Source: Methyloversatilis universalis FAM5 | GTDB lineage: Bacteria > Pseudomonadota > Gammaproteobacteria > Burkholderiales > Rhodocyclaceae | Length of the DNA: 64,000 bases | NCBI RefSeq assembly: GCF_000214035.2 | Contig: NZ_AFHG01000058.1 | Coordinates: 124,001 to 188,000, forward strand | Direction of reading: 5' to 3' | Part shown: positions 44,205 through 53,238 of the stretch, in pieces | Position numbering within the stretch: the first letter of the stretch is position 1 | Layout: each line of letters starts with the position of its first letter | The notes under the pieces: generated by a model | Databases searched by the model: none | The model's input: only the letters and a program-made list of their open reading frames with translations | Told to the model about the DNA's origin: nothing | Position numbers and translations under genes: made by a program

Positions 44205-45095
44205 ATGACATCCCAACATCCCTCTCTGTGCGTGCTGTTCGCTGACGTGTCCGGCAGCACCCGGCTTTACGAGAAGCTGGGTGACGCCGAGGCGCTGCGC
44301 GCGGTCGAACGTTGCCTGAACCGCATGAGCCGGGTGGTCGACGGCCATGGTGGCCGGGTGATCAAGACCATAGGCGACGAGGTGATGACCACCTTCCCGA
44401 CCGCCGATGCCGGCATACAGGCCGCCTGCGAGATGCAGCACCGGGTGACCGACCTGCCGCCGGTGTCCGGCGTGAAGCTGGCGATCCGGGTGGGTTTCCA
44501 CTACGGCCCGGCGATCGAGGAAAACGGCGACGTGTTCGGCGACACCGTCAACATGGCGTCCCGCATGGCCGGGCTGGCCAAGGCCGGGCAGATCATGACC
44601 AGTGCGGAAACGATTTCCGCGGTCACGCTGAGCCTGGCGCCGCAGGTACGCGAAATCGACGCGCTGACGGTGAAGGGCAAGACCGACGACGTGCGGGTGT
44701 GCGAGGTGCTGTGGCAGGAAGGCGCCGACCTGACGATGAAGGCGACCAGCATCGTCGCCAGCTACAACGTCGCGCGGCTGATGCTGCGCTACCGCGAGAC
44801 CGAACTGACCGTGGACAACGCCCACGGCCCGCTGACACTCGGCCGCGACATGAGCAACGAAGTGGTGATCAAGGACCAGCGCGCGTCACGCAATCACGCG
44901 CGCATCGAGCGCCGGCGCGACAAGTTCGTGCTGATCGACCAGAGCACCAACGGCACCTTCCTGCGCATCGAGGGCGAGAACGAGGTGGTGCTCAAGCGCG
45001 AGGAAATCATCCTGCGCGGCCAGGGCACCATAGGTTTCGGTCACAGCGCGCTGGAACAGGGCATAGACCTGATGAGTTTCGAGGTGCTGGAGTAA
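44205..45095 (+). CDS. Class III nucleotide cyclase fused to an FHA domain
   Basis: A 296-aa protein. The cyclase domain has metal-binding Asp in FADVSG, KTIGDEVM and VFGDTVNMASRM; the C-terminal FHA domain has GRD, the SRNHARI strand and STNGTF, the phosphothreonine pocket. It is soluble. FHA domains bind phosphothreonine peptides of partner kinases, and a Ser/Thr kinase with a Thr-rich linker is encoded next to it on the other strand. A -10-like TAAAAT (44169-44174) lies ahead without a good -35. Confidence 0.85.
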   Translation: MTSQHPSLCVLFADVSGSTRLYEKLGDAEALRAVERCLNRMSRVVDGHGGRVIKTIGDEVMTTFPTADAGIQAACEMQHRVTDLPPVSGVKLAIRVGFHYGPAIEENGDVFGDTVNMASRMAGLAKAGQIMTSAETISAVTLSLAPQVREIDALTVKGKTDDVRVCEVLWQEGADLTMKATSIVASYNVARLMLRYRETELTVDNAHGPLTLGRDMSNEVVIKDQRASRNHARIERRRDKFVLIDQSTNGTFLRIEGENEVVLKREEIILRGQGTIGFGHSALEQGIDLMSFEVLE

Positions 45096-45131
45096 GGCAC
45101 CGCGCGGTGCCGGCGGCTGCCAGCACCGGCT

Positions 45132-47561
45132 TCACATGCTGATCTTCTTCAGCGTATCCGGATTGCTCACCACCGCCTGACGACGCGACGGCGCAGCCTC
45201 CATCAGCGCGGCCGGCGGCAGCGTCTGCAGCCGGGCCAGCATGTCCGGCGTCGCGCAGCCGGCGTCGAAGGCCAGCGTGACCGCGTCCTGGCTGCTCGCC
45301 GCCACGCTCAGGCAGTTGCGCCCCAGCTTGCGCGACAGCGGCATCAGTATGCCGGCCTGCACGTTCTGTCCGGTATCCGCCAGGCCACCGGACATGTCCA
45401 CCACGAAGGCGGCGCTGTCGCGGCCCAGCATTTTCACCTCGGCGCCGAGTACGGCACGCATCGACGCGATTTCCCGCAGCAGCGATCCGGCCACGTCCTC
45501 GCCCGGCAGTCCGGTCAGCTGCAGCGCCACCCGGCGTGCGGTGAAGTGGAAGTGGCTGAGAAAGAAATCGCGGCTGAACTGTTCGCCCACCCGCCTGCCG
45601 ATGTCGGCCAGCGCCTTCTCTTCCGACGCCCAGCTCGTGCCTTCCGGCACGGCGGTGTTCAGATACACCTCCTCGCCGGTCTTGCGGTCGGTGCAGCGTA
45701 CTGTCCATGAGGTCAGCACCACCTTCTCGACCACCAGGCCGGAAGCCGGCAGCCGCGCGCTCAGGCGCTTGAAGCGCACTTCGCTGTCCACGGTGAAATC
45801 CGCGTTCTGGGCCGCATTGGCGTCGTCATTCCAGGTGCGGAAGCCGAAACCCTGGATGTGCTGCTTCAGCGTGTTCTCGGCCAGTGCCGAGCGCTGCGCC
45901 GGCGCGTTGGGATCGCCCTCGGCCCAGCGCGAGGCGACGGCCACCGCGATCTTCGGGTCGCCGTTGTTGCGGATGAAATCGACCCGCTCGTCCTGCGACA
46001 TCTGGTTCAGCGACTTCTGTACCTGCCGCACCTTGACCGCCGCCCTCACCTGACCGGCCATCAGGCCGTCCTTGCCCAGCTGGGGCGGGCCTTCTTCGAG
46101 TACCGCCTGGATGAAGTCGCCGCTGCGGTCGAGCAGCCTGGCCTGCAGTGCGTCGTAATGCGCGTTCACCGACTTCGGATCGACGAACAGCGCCACCGCC
46201 TTTTCGAGAATCTGCCGGCGCGCATCCTCGCGCAGCGCCTGGGTCACGGCGGCCGGGTTGTCGGCCAGTTTCGGATCGCTCGGGTCCGCGAGGCCGATGG
46301 CGCTGATCACCGCCACGCCCGGATCGAGCGCGGGCGCAGGGGTGACGGCTACCGGCGCCGCTGTGGCCGGCTCTGCCGCGACCGGGGCGGTGGGCGGCGG
46401 TGCCGCAGGGGCCTCCGGCGCCGGCCGGGTCAGCAGCCAGCCGCCGGCGGCGACCGCGACCAGCGCGGCCGTCACGGCGACCGCAATCGGTGCGCGGGAC
46501 GGTGCCGGACGGGCGGCGGGAGGCGGCATCGTGGGTGGCGTGTCCGGACGCGGAGCTGCGGCGCCGCTTGCCGGCGCGGCACTGACCGGTGGGCGCGCCG
46601 GCTGCTGCAGCGTCGCGTCGGCCTGAGCCGCAGGCGGTGCGCCGGCCATGGTCGCCGTGGCCAGCGTGGCGTCCGACAGGGTGGCGTCGCCCAGATTGAC
46701 CATGGTCGCGTCCTCGTCCGCCGGCGCTCCCGTCAGCGCGGCGTCGAGCGCGCGCCGGAAGTCGGCGGCGCTCTGGAAGCGGTCTTCCGGCCGCTTGGCC
46801 ATGGCCCGCTTCACCACCGCGTCGAGACGTGCCGGTACATGCACGTTCAGCACCGAAGGCCAGGGCGGATCTTCCTTCAGCACCTTGTGCATGATGGTGG
46901 TGAGCGCACCGGTGAACGGCTTTTCGCCGGTCAGCAGCTGGTACAGCACCACGCCGGCGGAAAAAAGGTCGCTGCGGCCATCCACGGTCTGGCCCATGAA
47001 CTGTTCGGGCGACATGTAGGACGGCGTGCCCATGACGGTGCCGGCCTGGGTCAGATTGGACGATTCGATGCGGGCCACGCCGAAATCGGCCACCTTTACC
47101 GTGCCGTCGGCCAGCAGGATGATGTTGGCCGGCTTGATGTCGCGGTGCACGACGCCGTTGCGGTGCGCGTGTTCCAGCGCGTCCAGCAGCTGGCCCATGA
47201 TGCGTCCGACCAGCGGCAGCGCGATGCGCTCGTCCGAATCGAAGGCGTCCTTCAGTTCGCGACCCTGCACGAATTCCATTGCGATGAAGGCGGTGCCGTC
47301 CGCTTCCTCGCCACTCATTTCCCCATACTCGTAGATGGCCACCACGTTCGGATGGTTGAGCCGGCCGGCCGCCTGCGCCTCGCGCTTGAAGCGCGCGATC
47401 ACCTCGTCGGCCTCGCTGCGCTCCAGCTGTTCGCGTTTCAGCGTCTTGATCGCGACCCGCCGGTCGATGACCGGGTCGCGCCCTTCGTAGACGATGCCCA
47501 TCGCACCCTGGCCGAGTTCGCGCAGGATGTCGTACTTGCCCAGCTTGGCGGGGATGCTCAC
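45132..47561 (-). CDS. Transmembrane Ser/Thr protein kinase with large periplasmic domain
   Basis: An 809-aa receptor-like kinase. The kinase domain (residues 8-275) is complete: GQGAMG, Lys in VAIKTL, HRDIKPAN (Asp141), ADFG (158-161) and SPEQ. A linker with five (D/T)AT(L/M) units follows (285-320), then one helix (about 358-377) and a C-terminal domain of about 430 residues that looks related to FlgT/CsgG-type secreted proteins. The start is GTG at 47561, with GGAG upstream; the ATG 30 codons earlier is rejected. The upstream neighbour is CsgG-like. Confidence 0.85.
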   Translation of the reverse strand: MSIPAKLGKYDILRELGQGAMGIVYEGRDPVIDRRVAIKTLKREQLERSEADEVIARFKREAQAAGRLNHPNVVAIYEYGEMSGEEADGTAFIAMEFVQGRELKDAFDSDERIALPLVGRIMGQLLDALEHAHRNGVVHRDIKPANIILLADGTVKVADFGVARIESSNLTQAGTVMGTPSYMSPEQFMGQTVDGRSDLFSAGVVLYQLLTGEKPFTGALTTIMHKVLKEDPPWPSVLNVHVPARLDAVVKRAMAKRPEDRFQSAADFRRALDAALTGAPADEDATMVNLGDATLSDATLATATMAGAPPAAQADATLQQPARPPVSAAPASGAAAPRPDTPPTMPPPAARPAPSRAPIAVAVTAALVAVAAGGWLLTRPAPEAPAAPPPTAPVAAEPATAAPVAVTPAPALDPGVAVISAIGLADPSDPKLADNPAAVTQALREDARRQILEKAVALFVDPKSVNAHYDALQARLLDRSGDFIQAVLEEGPPQLGKDGLMAGQVRAAVKVRQVQKSLNQMSQDERVDFIRNNGDPKIAVAVASRWAEGDPNAPAQRSALAENTLKQHIQGFGFRTWNDDANAAQNADFTVDSEVRFKRLSARLPASGLVVEKVVLTSWTVRCTDRKTGEEVYLNTAVPEGTSWASEEKALADIGRRVGEQFSRDFFLSHFHFTARRVALQLTGLPGEDVAGSLLREIASMRAVLGAEVKMLGRDSAAFVVDMSGGLADTGQNVQAGILMPLSRKLGRNCLSVAASSQDAVTLAFDAGCATPDMLARLQTLPPAALMEAAPSRRQAVVSNPDTLKKISM

Positions 47562-47657
47562 TCGGCTGCTCCGTCGGAATTCAGGCGGACGCCTCCGCCC
47601 GCAGGACCGGCTGTGTCGCGGATCGCCATGCCCGCAACGCGGGCACAGCACGGCCGC

Positions 47658-48464
47658 TTACTTGTACTTCGAATCGATTTCCCAGACCGACTTCTGCACC
47701 AGGCGCTGAACCATGCCGTCCAGCGTGATGCCGCCTTCCTGGCTGCTCGACACGCCGAGGATGGAGGAGCCCTTGGCACCGACTTCCATCTTCTCTTCGG
47801 TATAGCCCTGGGCCAGCTGTTCGGTGGTGTTGGCGTCCATGATCTTGTAGCGCATGCCGATGATCCACACACCGGCCGCCGCACCGGTCTCGACCGAGCC
47901 GACCGCCTCGCCGGCGGCATAGCTGCCACGGCTGCCGCCGAGAATGCCGATGATGTTGCCGATCGCGCGGCCACTGATGCCTTCCTTGGCGGCGGCGACC
48001 TGCTCGGCCTTCAGGATGTCGAACTTCACCACGTACTTGGTCGTCTTGAGCTTGCCCTTCTGCAGCATCTTCTTGGCCGAACCCGGGTCGCCCATCGAGT
48101 AGGCGAGCTGGAACTCGTTCAGCAGCGGACCGAGGTCCGAGCGCTCGAGCACCTTGAAATTGGCCTGCGACAGTTCCAGTTCGCCGAAGTCGGCGATGTT
48201 GTTCGAGGCGAACTTCTGGGTGAAGGTGGCGTTATTGCTCTTGATCTCGCCCGGCACGACGATCACGGTCGGGCCCGGCTTGGATTTGTTGGTGTACTCG
48301 ATGGCCTTGTACATGGCCTTGTCGGCACCTTCGTTCGCCTTCTGCGACACGCTGCTGCCGGCGGTCGGCGAGGCGCTTTCGAACGTGGGCTGGGCGTGCG
48401 CCAGCGTCGCGATGCCGCCGAGGGCGGCGGCCAGCACGGCCGTGTGAAGTCTGCTCAGTTGCAT
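47658..48464 (-). CDS. CsgG-like exported protein
   Basis: A 268-aa protein with a signal peptide (residues 1-24, ending LAHA). The core with NFKVLERSDLGPLLNEFQLA, TTKYVVKFDILKAEQ and VGVWIIGMRYKIMD-like strands resembles the CsgG/LpoB fold of periplasmic or outer-membrane assembly factors. There is no lipobox Cys, unlike curli CsgG. It lies upstream of the kinase on the same strand, separated by 96 bases with a small hairpin (47629-47645). Confidence 0.72.
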   Translation of the reverse strand: MQLSRLHTAVLAAALGGIATLAHAQPTFESASPTAGSSVSQKANEGADKAMYKAIEYTNKSKPGPTVIVVPGEIKSNNATFTQKFASNNIADFGELELSQANFKVLERSDLGPLLNEFQLAYSMGDPGSAKKMLQKGKLKTTKYVVKFDILKAEQVAAAKEGISGRAIGNIIGILGGSRGSYAAGEAVGSVETGAAAGVWIIGMRYKIMDANTTEQLAQGYTEEKMEVGAKGSSILGVSSSQEGGITLDGMVQRLVQKSVWEIDSKYK

Positions 48465-48538
48465 GAAAGTCCCTTTCCCTGAAGTTTCCGGAACCGTACC
48501 GTTCCGTTGATCGGCCGCGCGGTCATGCTGCGCGGCGC

Positions 48539-49258
48539 TTATTTGCCTTTGCGGCTGCCCTTCTTTTCATCGGCGGCCGGCCGGGCGGCGCAGTAGCCGC
48601 CGAGCAGCCGGTTCACAACGCCGTCCGCCTGTTCCTCGATCAGCGTGCGTGCCATCGCCAGCGTGTCGCTGCCGGAATAGGATTCGGCGCTGGCGGATGC
48701 GTCGGACAGACGGGTGCCGCCCGAGGTGAGCAGTGCGTAATCGATGCTGACCGACACTTCCGGAATGTGCAGCACCGGATTCATGCCGCTGCGCGCCTCG
48801 ATCAGGCCGCGCATGATCAGCTGGGCGCCGAGCTTCTTCGACGCCGCGAGTGCGGCGTCCGGGTCATTCCGGAAATAGGCATCCACTTCTGCCTGGGCCA
48901 CCTGGGCGCGGATCTCCTGCTGGGTCAGCGTGCGGATGCCCAGCTTCTGCAGGCGCTTGTGGATGGCGTTGAAATGCGGGCTGTAGCGGGCCTGGTCGGC
49001 GGTGATGCCCTCACCGGAGCGTTCGCCCATCACGATCATGATCTTGCGCCGCTTCAGTTCGTCCAGGCAGGGCTGGGGCAGGGCGGCCAGACCGGCGCTG
49101 GCGGCCGCGGTGCGAGCGGCGTCCTCGGCGGCATCCTTCTGCGCGTCCTCGGTGAAGCTGAAGGCGCTCGCCGACTGCACCGAGAAGGCAAGCACCAGCG
49201 TGCCGGTACAGCGGATCAGCGCGCGCAGGCAGCAGGCAGTGGAGGTCAGGCGCGCCAT
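48539..49258 (-). CDS. Uncharacterised exported protein of the CsgG-neighbour type
   Basis: A 239-aa protein with a signal-like N-terminus (about residues 1-32, ending SASA). The strands MIVMGERSGEGI, LGAQLIMRGLIEA and VSVSIDYALLTSGG suggest an alpha/beta domain related in outline to CsgG-like proteins. One Cys pair (LPQPCLDEL ... GGYCAA) may be oxidised in the periplasm. I do not know the family. It is the first gene of a minus-strand trio with the CsgG-like protein and the kinase. Confidence 0.6.
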   Translation of the reverse strand: MARLTSTACCLRALIRCTGTLVLAFSVQSASAFSFTEDAQKDAAEDAARTAAASAGLAALPQPCLDELKRRKIMIVMGERSGEGITADQARYSPHFNAIHKRLQKLGIRTLTQQEIRAQVAQAEVDAYFRNDPDAALAASKKLGAQLIMRGLIEARSGMNPVLHIPEVSVSIDYALLTSGGTRLSDASASAESYSGSDTLAMARTLIEEQADGVVNRLLGGYCAARPAADEKKGSRKGK

Positions 49259-49352
49259 TGAATTTTCCGGCGTTGGAATACCGCTGGACTATAGCAAAGC
49301 CGGACAGGGCGTCTGCCGGCGCTTCTGCGCCGGGTGTTGCATAGCGCACGAA

Positions 49353-49385
49353 CGCCTGCCGGCCAGTGGGTCTGGCCGGCAGGCG
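49353..49385 (-). terminator. Strong hairpin after the PsiF-repeat gene
   Basis: A perfect 14-bp stem, CGCCTGCCGGCCAG (49353-49366) with 49372-49385, around a five-base loop. It lies immediately past the stop of the minus-strand gene at 49390. The minus-strand continuation is TTCGTG, so the U tract is poor; it may act as a terminator or as a stabilising 3' end. Confidence 0.6.
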
Positions 49386-49389
49386 GGCA

Positions 49390-49704
49390 TCAGGCTTTCA
49401 CGCAGTCCGCAATGAAGGCCTTGCGTTCGTCACCCTTCAGCGCCTTTTCGCGGGCGTCCGCGCGGCATTGCTTGCGGCGGTCGGCGAGCGCGGTCTTTTC
49501 CTTGCTGTCGACGCTCTTGCCGGCGGACAGGCACTGGCTCATGAAGCTGCTGCGCTCGTCGCCTTTCAGTGTCTTTTCCTTCGCTTCCTTGTTGCAGGCG
49601 CGCATGCGGTCCTGCTGGGCGCCCGCGCTTGCGGTGCCGGGGAAAAGAAGGGATACGGAAAGCCCGATCAGGGCGAGAGCGAACGTACGGCGGATGTGCG
49701 GCAT
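49390..49704 (-). CDS. PsiF-repeat family exported protein
   Basis: A 104-aa protein: a signal peptide (residues 1-27) and two PsiF repeats, each with the pattern CNKEAKEKTLKGDERSSFM or CRADAREKALKGDERKAFI followed by a Cys. E. coli PsiF is induced by phosphate starvation, but its function is unknown. The ATG at 49704 has AGGAGGT nine bases upstream; the frame to 49872 overlaps the hprK end and is rejected. Confidence 0.82.
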   Translation of the reverse strand: MPHIRRTFALALIGLSVSLLFPGTASAGAQQDRMRACNKEAKEKTLKGDERSSFMSQCLSAGKSVDSKEKTALADRRKQCRADAREKALKGDERKAFIADCVKA

Positions 49705-49810
49705 GACTGACCTCCTGACTGTGTGACGGATGGAAAGACAGAACGCGTGCAGCCGCCCTGTCGGCGGCCGCACGCATCGTATGCCTATGTCATCGTCATG
49801 TACAGTCGGG

Positions 49811-50746
49811 TCAGCCGTCCTCCCCGCCGAGGGCGCGGCGCTGCCGCTCGACGAATTCCAGCGTGGAATCAATGCCGCGGAAGCTCAGGATGGTCGTGCG
49901 CACGGCGGCCTCCACCAGCACCGCCAGATTGCGGCCGGCCGCTACCGGGATGACCACCTTGCGTATCTTCACGCCGAGGATGTCCATCATTTCGTTGTCC
50001 AGCGGCATGCGGGTGGCTTCCGGCAGGCCGCTCACCTGCTTCTGCAGATGCACCACCAGCTGCAGCTTCATCTTGCGACGACAGGCGGTTTCGCCGAACA
50101 CGGTGCGGATGTTCAGCACGCCCAGACCGCGCACTTCGAGGAAATCCTTCAGCAGTTCCGGGCAGCGGCCTTCCAGCACGTTCGGCGCGATGCGCGAAAT
50201 GTCGACGCAGTCGTCGGCCACCAGGCCGTGGCCGCGCGAAATGAGTTCCAGCGCCAGTTCGCTCTTGCCGACCCCGGAATCTCCGGTGATCAGCACGCCC
50301 ATGCCCAGCACGTCCATCGACACGCCGTGCAGCGTGGTCTGGTCGGCCAGCGACCGGGCCAGATAGGCGCGCAGCTGGTCGATCACCGACGCGGCGCTGC
50401 GCTGGGTCGTGATCAGCGGGATGCCGCGGTTCGCGCAGCCGGCGCGGATGGCGGCGGGCGGCTCGGCGCCGTCCGCCACGATGAAGGCCGGCGGGCGGGC
50501 GTCCAGCAGGGTTTCGACGATGTCCTCGACCTTGCGGGTGGGCACCGATTCGGCCCACAGGATTTCCGGCACGCCGATGACCTGGATCCGGTGGGTGTGG
50601 ATGGTGTTCAGGTGGCCGACCAGATCCGCCGGCGACAGGCCGGTCTGGTCGGCGATGATGAGCGTTTCACCGCCTCCGCACTGCCACTGCAGGCGCAGGC
50701 GGTCGCGGTTGTCCTCAAACAGCCGCGCGACGCTGAGCTTCCGCAT
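49811..50746 (-). CDS. hprK: HPr kinase/phosphorylase
   Basis: A 311-aa protein with the HprK N-terminal domain and a C-terminal kinase with Walker A GDSGVGKSE (near residue 155). It phosphorylates and dephosphorylates the HPr/NPr protein of the PTS. No ptsH or ptsI is in the window. The start overlaps the end of ptsN by 32 bases. In many betaproteobacteria rapZ follows hprK; here a PsiF-repeat gene follows instead. Confidence 0.92.
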   Translation of the reverse strand: MRKLSVARLFEDNRDRLRLQWQCGGGETLIIADQTGLSPADLVGHLNTIHTHRIQVIGVPEILWAESVPTRKVEDIVETLLDARPPAFIVADGAEPPAAIRAGCANRGIPLITTQRSAASVIDQLRAYLARSLADQTTLHGVSMDVLGMGVLITGDSGVGKSELALELISRGHGLVADDCVDISRIAPNVLEGRCPELLKDFLEVRGLGVLNIRTVFGETACRRKMKLQLVVHLQKQVSGLPEATRMPLDNEMMDILGVKIRKVVIPVAAGRNLAVLVEAAVRTTILSFRGIDSTLEFVERQRRALGGEDG

Positions 50747-51203
50747 GCGCAGGCTGCCAGGCAGTGAACAGGGTATGGATGGCGGCCACTTCGGTGGCCT
50801 GCAGCAGCTGTTCGCGGAAAGCCTTGTCGGCGAACATCTGGGCCAGTTCGGACAGGATCTGCAGGTGCAGTTCGGTCGCCTGTTCAGGCACCAGCAGCAC
50901 GAACAGCAGATTGACCGGGCGGCCGTCCGGCGCGTCGAAGGCGACCGGTGTTTCCAGGCGCACGAAACCGCCGATGGCTTCCTTCAGGCCCTTGATGCGA
51001 CCGTGAGGAATGGCCACGCCCTGCCCCAGCCCGGTGGAACCGAGCTTCTCGCGGGCGAACAGGCTGTCGAACACCTGGCTGCGGGCGATGCCCTGGTTGT
51101 TCTCGAACAGCAGGCCGGCCTGTTCGAATACGCGTTTCTTGCTGCTGGCCTCGAGACCGAGGCAGATGTTGGCCGCCGGCAGCAGCTTGGCGATGAGCGT
51201 CAT
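50715..51203 (-). CDS. ptsN: PTS nitrogen-regulatory EIIA protein
   Basis: A 162-aa PTS EIIA type 2 domain with the phosphorylated His in GVAIPHGRIKG. It belongs to the PTS-Ntr chain that links nitrogen and carbon state to potassium transport and sigma-54-related functions; its place downstream of rpoN and hpf is standard in proteobacteria. The ATG at 51203 is chosen; an open frame to 51305 gives 34 extra residues of no known fold. Confidence 0.92.
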   Translation of the reverse strand: MTLIAKLLPAANICLGLEASSKKRVFEQAGLLFENNQGIARSQVFDSLFAREKLGSTGLGQGVAIPHGRIKGLKEAIGGFVRLETPVAFDAPDGRPVNLLFVLLVPEQATELHLQILSELAQMFADKAFREQLLQATEVAAIHTLFTAWQPAHAEAQRRAAV

Positions 51204-51404
51204 GACTTCACTCGAGGAGCAGCCTCGTGGAGACAGGTCACACCCGCAGGACGCGGTGAGCGGGAAAGGCGTGGAGCTTGATTCATCTGGAACGACTCCG
51301 GACACGCGGCGGGCGCGGTACCGCTGTTAACGGTCACCGCGCCGTGAAGTTGATTGCGCTGCAGCAAAAACGGGATTATACGCCCGCCTCGCAGCGCATC
51401 CGCC

Positions 51405-51725
51405 TCACTCCGCCGGTTGGTGCTTCAGCGCTTCGCGCGAGTGGTCGCCAGTCTTTTCCTTGTGCTTGAGCACCTGGCGATCGAGCTTGTCGATCAGGTT
51501 GTCCAGGGTGGCGTACATGTCTTCGCTTTCGGCTTCGACGAAGATGTCCTTGCCGCGGACGTGCAGCGTGACTTCCGCCTTCTGCCGCAGTTTTTCCACC
51601 GACAGGATCACGGAAACGCTGGTCACGTGGTCAAAGTGGCGGATCACGCGGTCGAGCTTGGTCTCGATGTACTCGCGGATGGCCGGGGTGACTTCAAGGT
51701 GATGGCCGGTGATGGTGAGGTTCAT
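51405..51725 (-). CDS. hpf: Ribosome hibernation promoting factor (short form)
   Basis: A 106-aa protein of the HPF/YfiA family: MNLTITGHHLEVTPAIREYI at the start and the basic helix LIDKLDRQVLKHKEK near the end. It binds the 30S subunit in stationary phase and stabilises 100S or inactive ribosomes. The position after rpoN is the usual one. AGGAGGCAG precedes the start. The gap of 201 bases to ptsN may hold a promoter; none is evident. Confidence 0.93.
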   Translation of the reverse strand: MNLTITGHHLEVTPAIREYIETKLDRVIRHFDHVTSVSVILSVEKLRQKAEVTLHVRGKDIFVEAESEDMYATLDNLIDKLDRQVLKHKEKTGDHSREALKHQPAE

Positions 51726-51770
51726 GCTGCCTCCTTTCGTTACGGGACGAAAAATGCGGGGCGATCGGTT

Positions 51771-53216
51771 TCAGATCGCCTTGCGCACGCTGACCGGCGG
51801 GATGTTCAGGGATTCGCGGTACTTGGCGATGGTGCGCCGCGCAACGACGATGCCCTGCTGGCCCAGTATTTCCGCGATGCGCGAGTCCGACAACGGACGC
51901 TTGGCATCCTCGGCGCCCACCAACTGGCGGATGAGCGCGCGGATCGCGGTGGCCGAACAGGCCCCGCCGCTTTCGGTCGCCACATGGCTTCCGAAGAAAT
52001 ACTTCAGTTCGAACAGGCCGCGCGTGGTCGCCATGTACTTCTGCGAGGTCACGCGCGAAATGGTGGATTCGTGCAGTTCCAGCGTTTCGGCGATCTCGCG
52101 CAGCGTGAGCGGCCGCATCGCCACTTCGCCGAACTCGAAGAACTGACGCTGGCGTTCGACGATGGCCTGCGACACGCGCAGGATGGTGTCGAAGCGCTGC
52201 TGCACGTTCTTGATCAGCCACTTGGCTTCCTGAAGCTGGCCGGACAGGCCGCTGCCGCGCTGGCCCTGCAGGATTTCCGCGTACAGCCGGTTGATGCGCA
52301 GCCGCGGCATCGCTTCCGGATTGAGCATGGCGGTCCATTGGCCGCGCACCTTGCGCACCACCACGTCGGGCACGATGTAGCGGGCGTCGATCGGCGCGAA
52401 CTGTGCGCCCGGGCGCGGATTGAGCGAGCGGATGAGCGACTGCGCGGCACGCAGCAGTTCCTCGTCGCAGCCGACCGCGCGGCGGATCTTGGCGAAATCG
52501 CGGGCGGCCAGCAGGTCGATGTGCTGGTCGATGATGACGCGCGCCAGCGTGGACACCGCATCGGTCGGCAGCGCATTCAGCTGCAGCAGCAGACATTCGC
52601 GCGGGTCGCGCGCACCGACACCGACCGGATCGAAGTTCTGCAGCTGGCGCAGTGCGATCGACAGGTCGTCGAGGTCGATGTCCTCTTCCGGCGGCAGCAG
52701 ATCGACCAGTTCGGTCAGTTCCTGGTTCAGGTAGCCGTCGTCGTCCAGCGCTTCGATCAGCAGGCGGATCAGCGAACGGTTGCGTTCGCTCATCTGCGAC
52801 AGTGCGAGCTGGCTGCACAGGTGGTCCCGCAGCGAGGTGCCGGCGGCCTGCACGTCCTGATAGTCGCCGTCGTCGTCATCGCCGCCGCTGCGCGAGCCGT
52901 AGCTGCCGCTTTCACCGGACCAGTCGTCCATGTCACCGCCGGCCGGGCCGTCCTGCGGACCGTTGTCCGCGGGCGCCTCGCTGTTTTCGGACGGGCCGCT
53001 TTCGCGTTCGCGCGTCTCGCCGCCCATGCCGTCGGGCGGCGGCTGATAGCTCGTCGCCTCGCTGTCGTCGCGCTCCAGCATCGGGTTCTCGTCCAGGAAG
53101 CGTTCGATCTCCTGGTTGAACTCGATGGTCGACAGCTGAAGCAGCCGGATGGACTGCTGCAGCTGCGGCGTCAGCGCGAGATGCTGGGAAAGTTTGAGTT
53201 GCAGCGACTGCTTCAT
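51771..53216 (-). CDS. rpoN: RNA polymerase sigma-54 factor
   Basis: A 481-aa sigma-54. The Gln-rich N-terminal region (QLKLSQHLALTPQLQQSIRLLQL) contacts activators, an acidic middle (about residues 50-120) follows, and the C-terminus holds the helix-turn-helix and the RpoN box ARRTIAKYRESL. It would direct nitrogen-related and other activator-dependent promoters. The ATG at 53216 follows lptB by 22 bases; the frame upstream to 53372 overlaps lptB. Confidence 0.95.
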   Translation of the reverse strand: MKQSLQLKLSQHLALTPQLQQSIRLLQLSTIEFNQEIERFLDENPMLERDDSEATSYQPPPDGMGGETRERESGPSENSEAPADNGPQDGPAGGDMDDWSGESGSYGSRSGGDDDDGDYQDVQAAGTSLRDHLCSQLALSQMSERNRSLIRLLIEALDDDGYLNQELTELVDLLPPEEDIDLDDLSIALRQLQNFDPVGVGARDPRECLLLQLNALPTDAVSTLARVIIDQHIDLLAARDFAKIRRAVGCDEELLRAAQSLIRSLNPRPGAQFAPIDARYIVPDVVVRKVRGQWTAMLNPEAMPRLRINRLYAEILQGQRGSGLSGQLQEAKWLIKNVQQRFDTILRVSQAIVERQRQFFEFGEVAMRPLTLREIAETLELHESTISRVTSQKYMATTRGLFELKYFFGSHVATESGGACSATAIRALIRQLVGAEDAKRPLSDSRIAEILGQQGIVVARRTIAKYRESLNIPPVSVRKAI

Positions 53217-53238
53217 GATTACCGGTTCTGGCCGTCGT

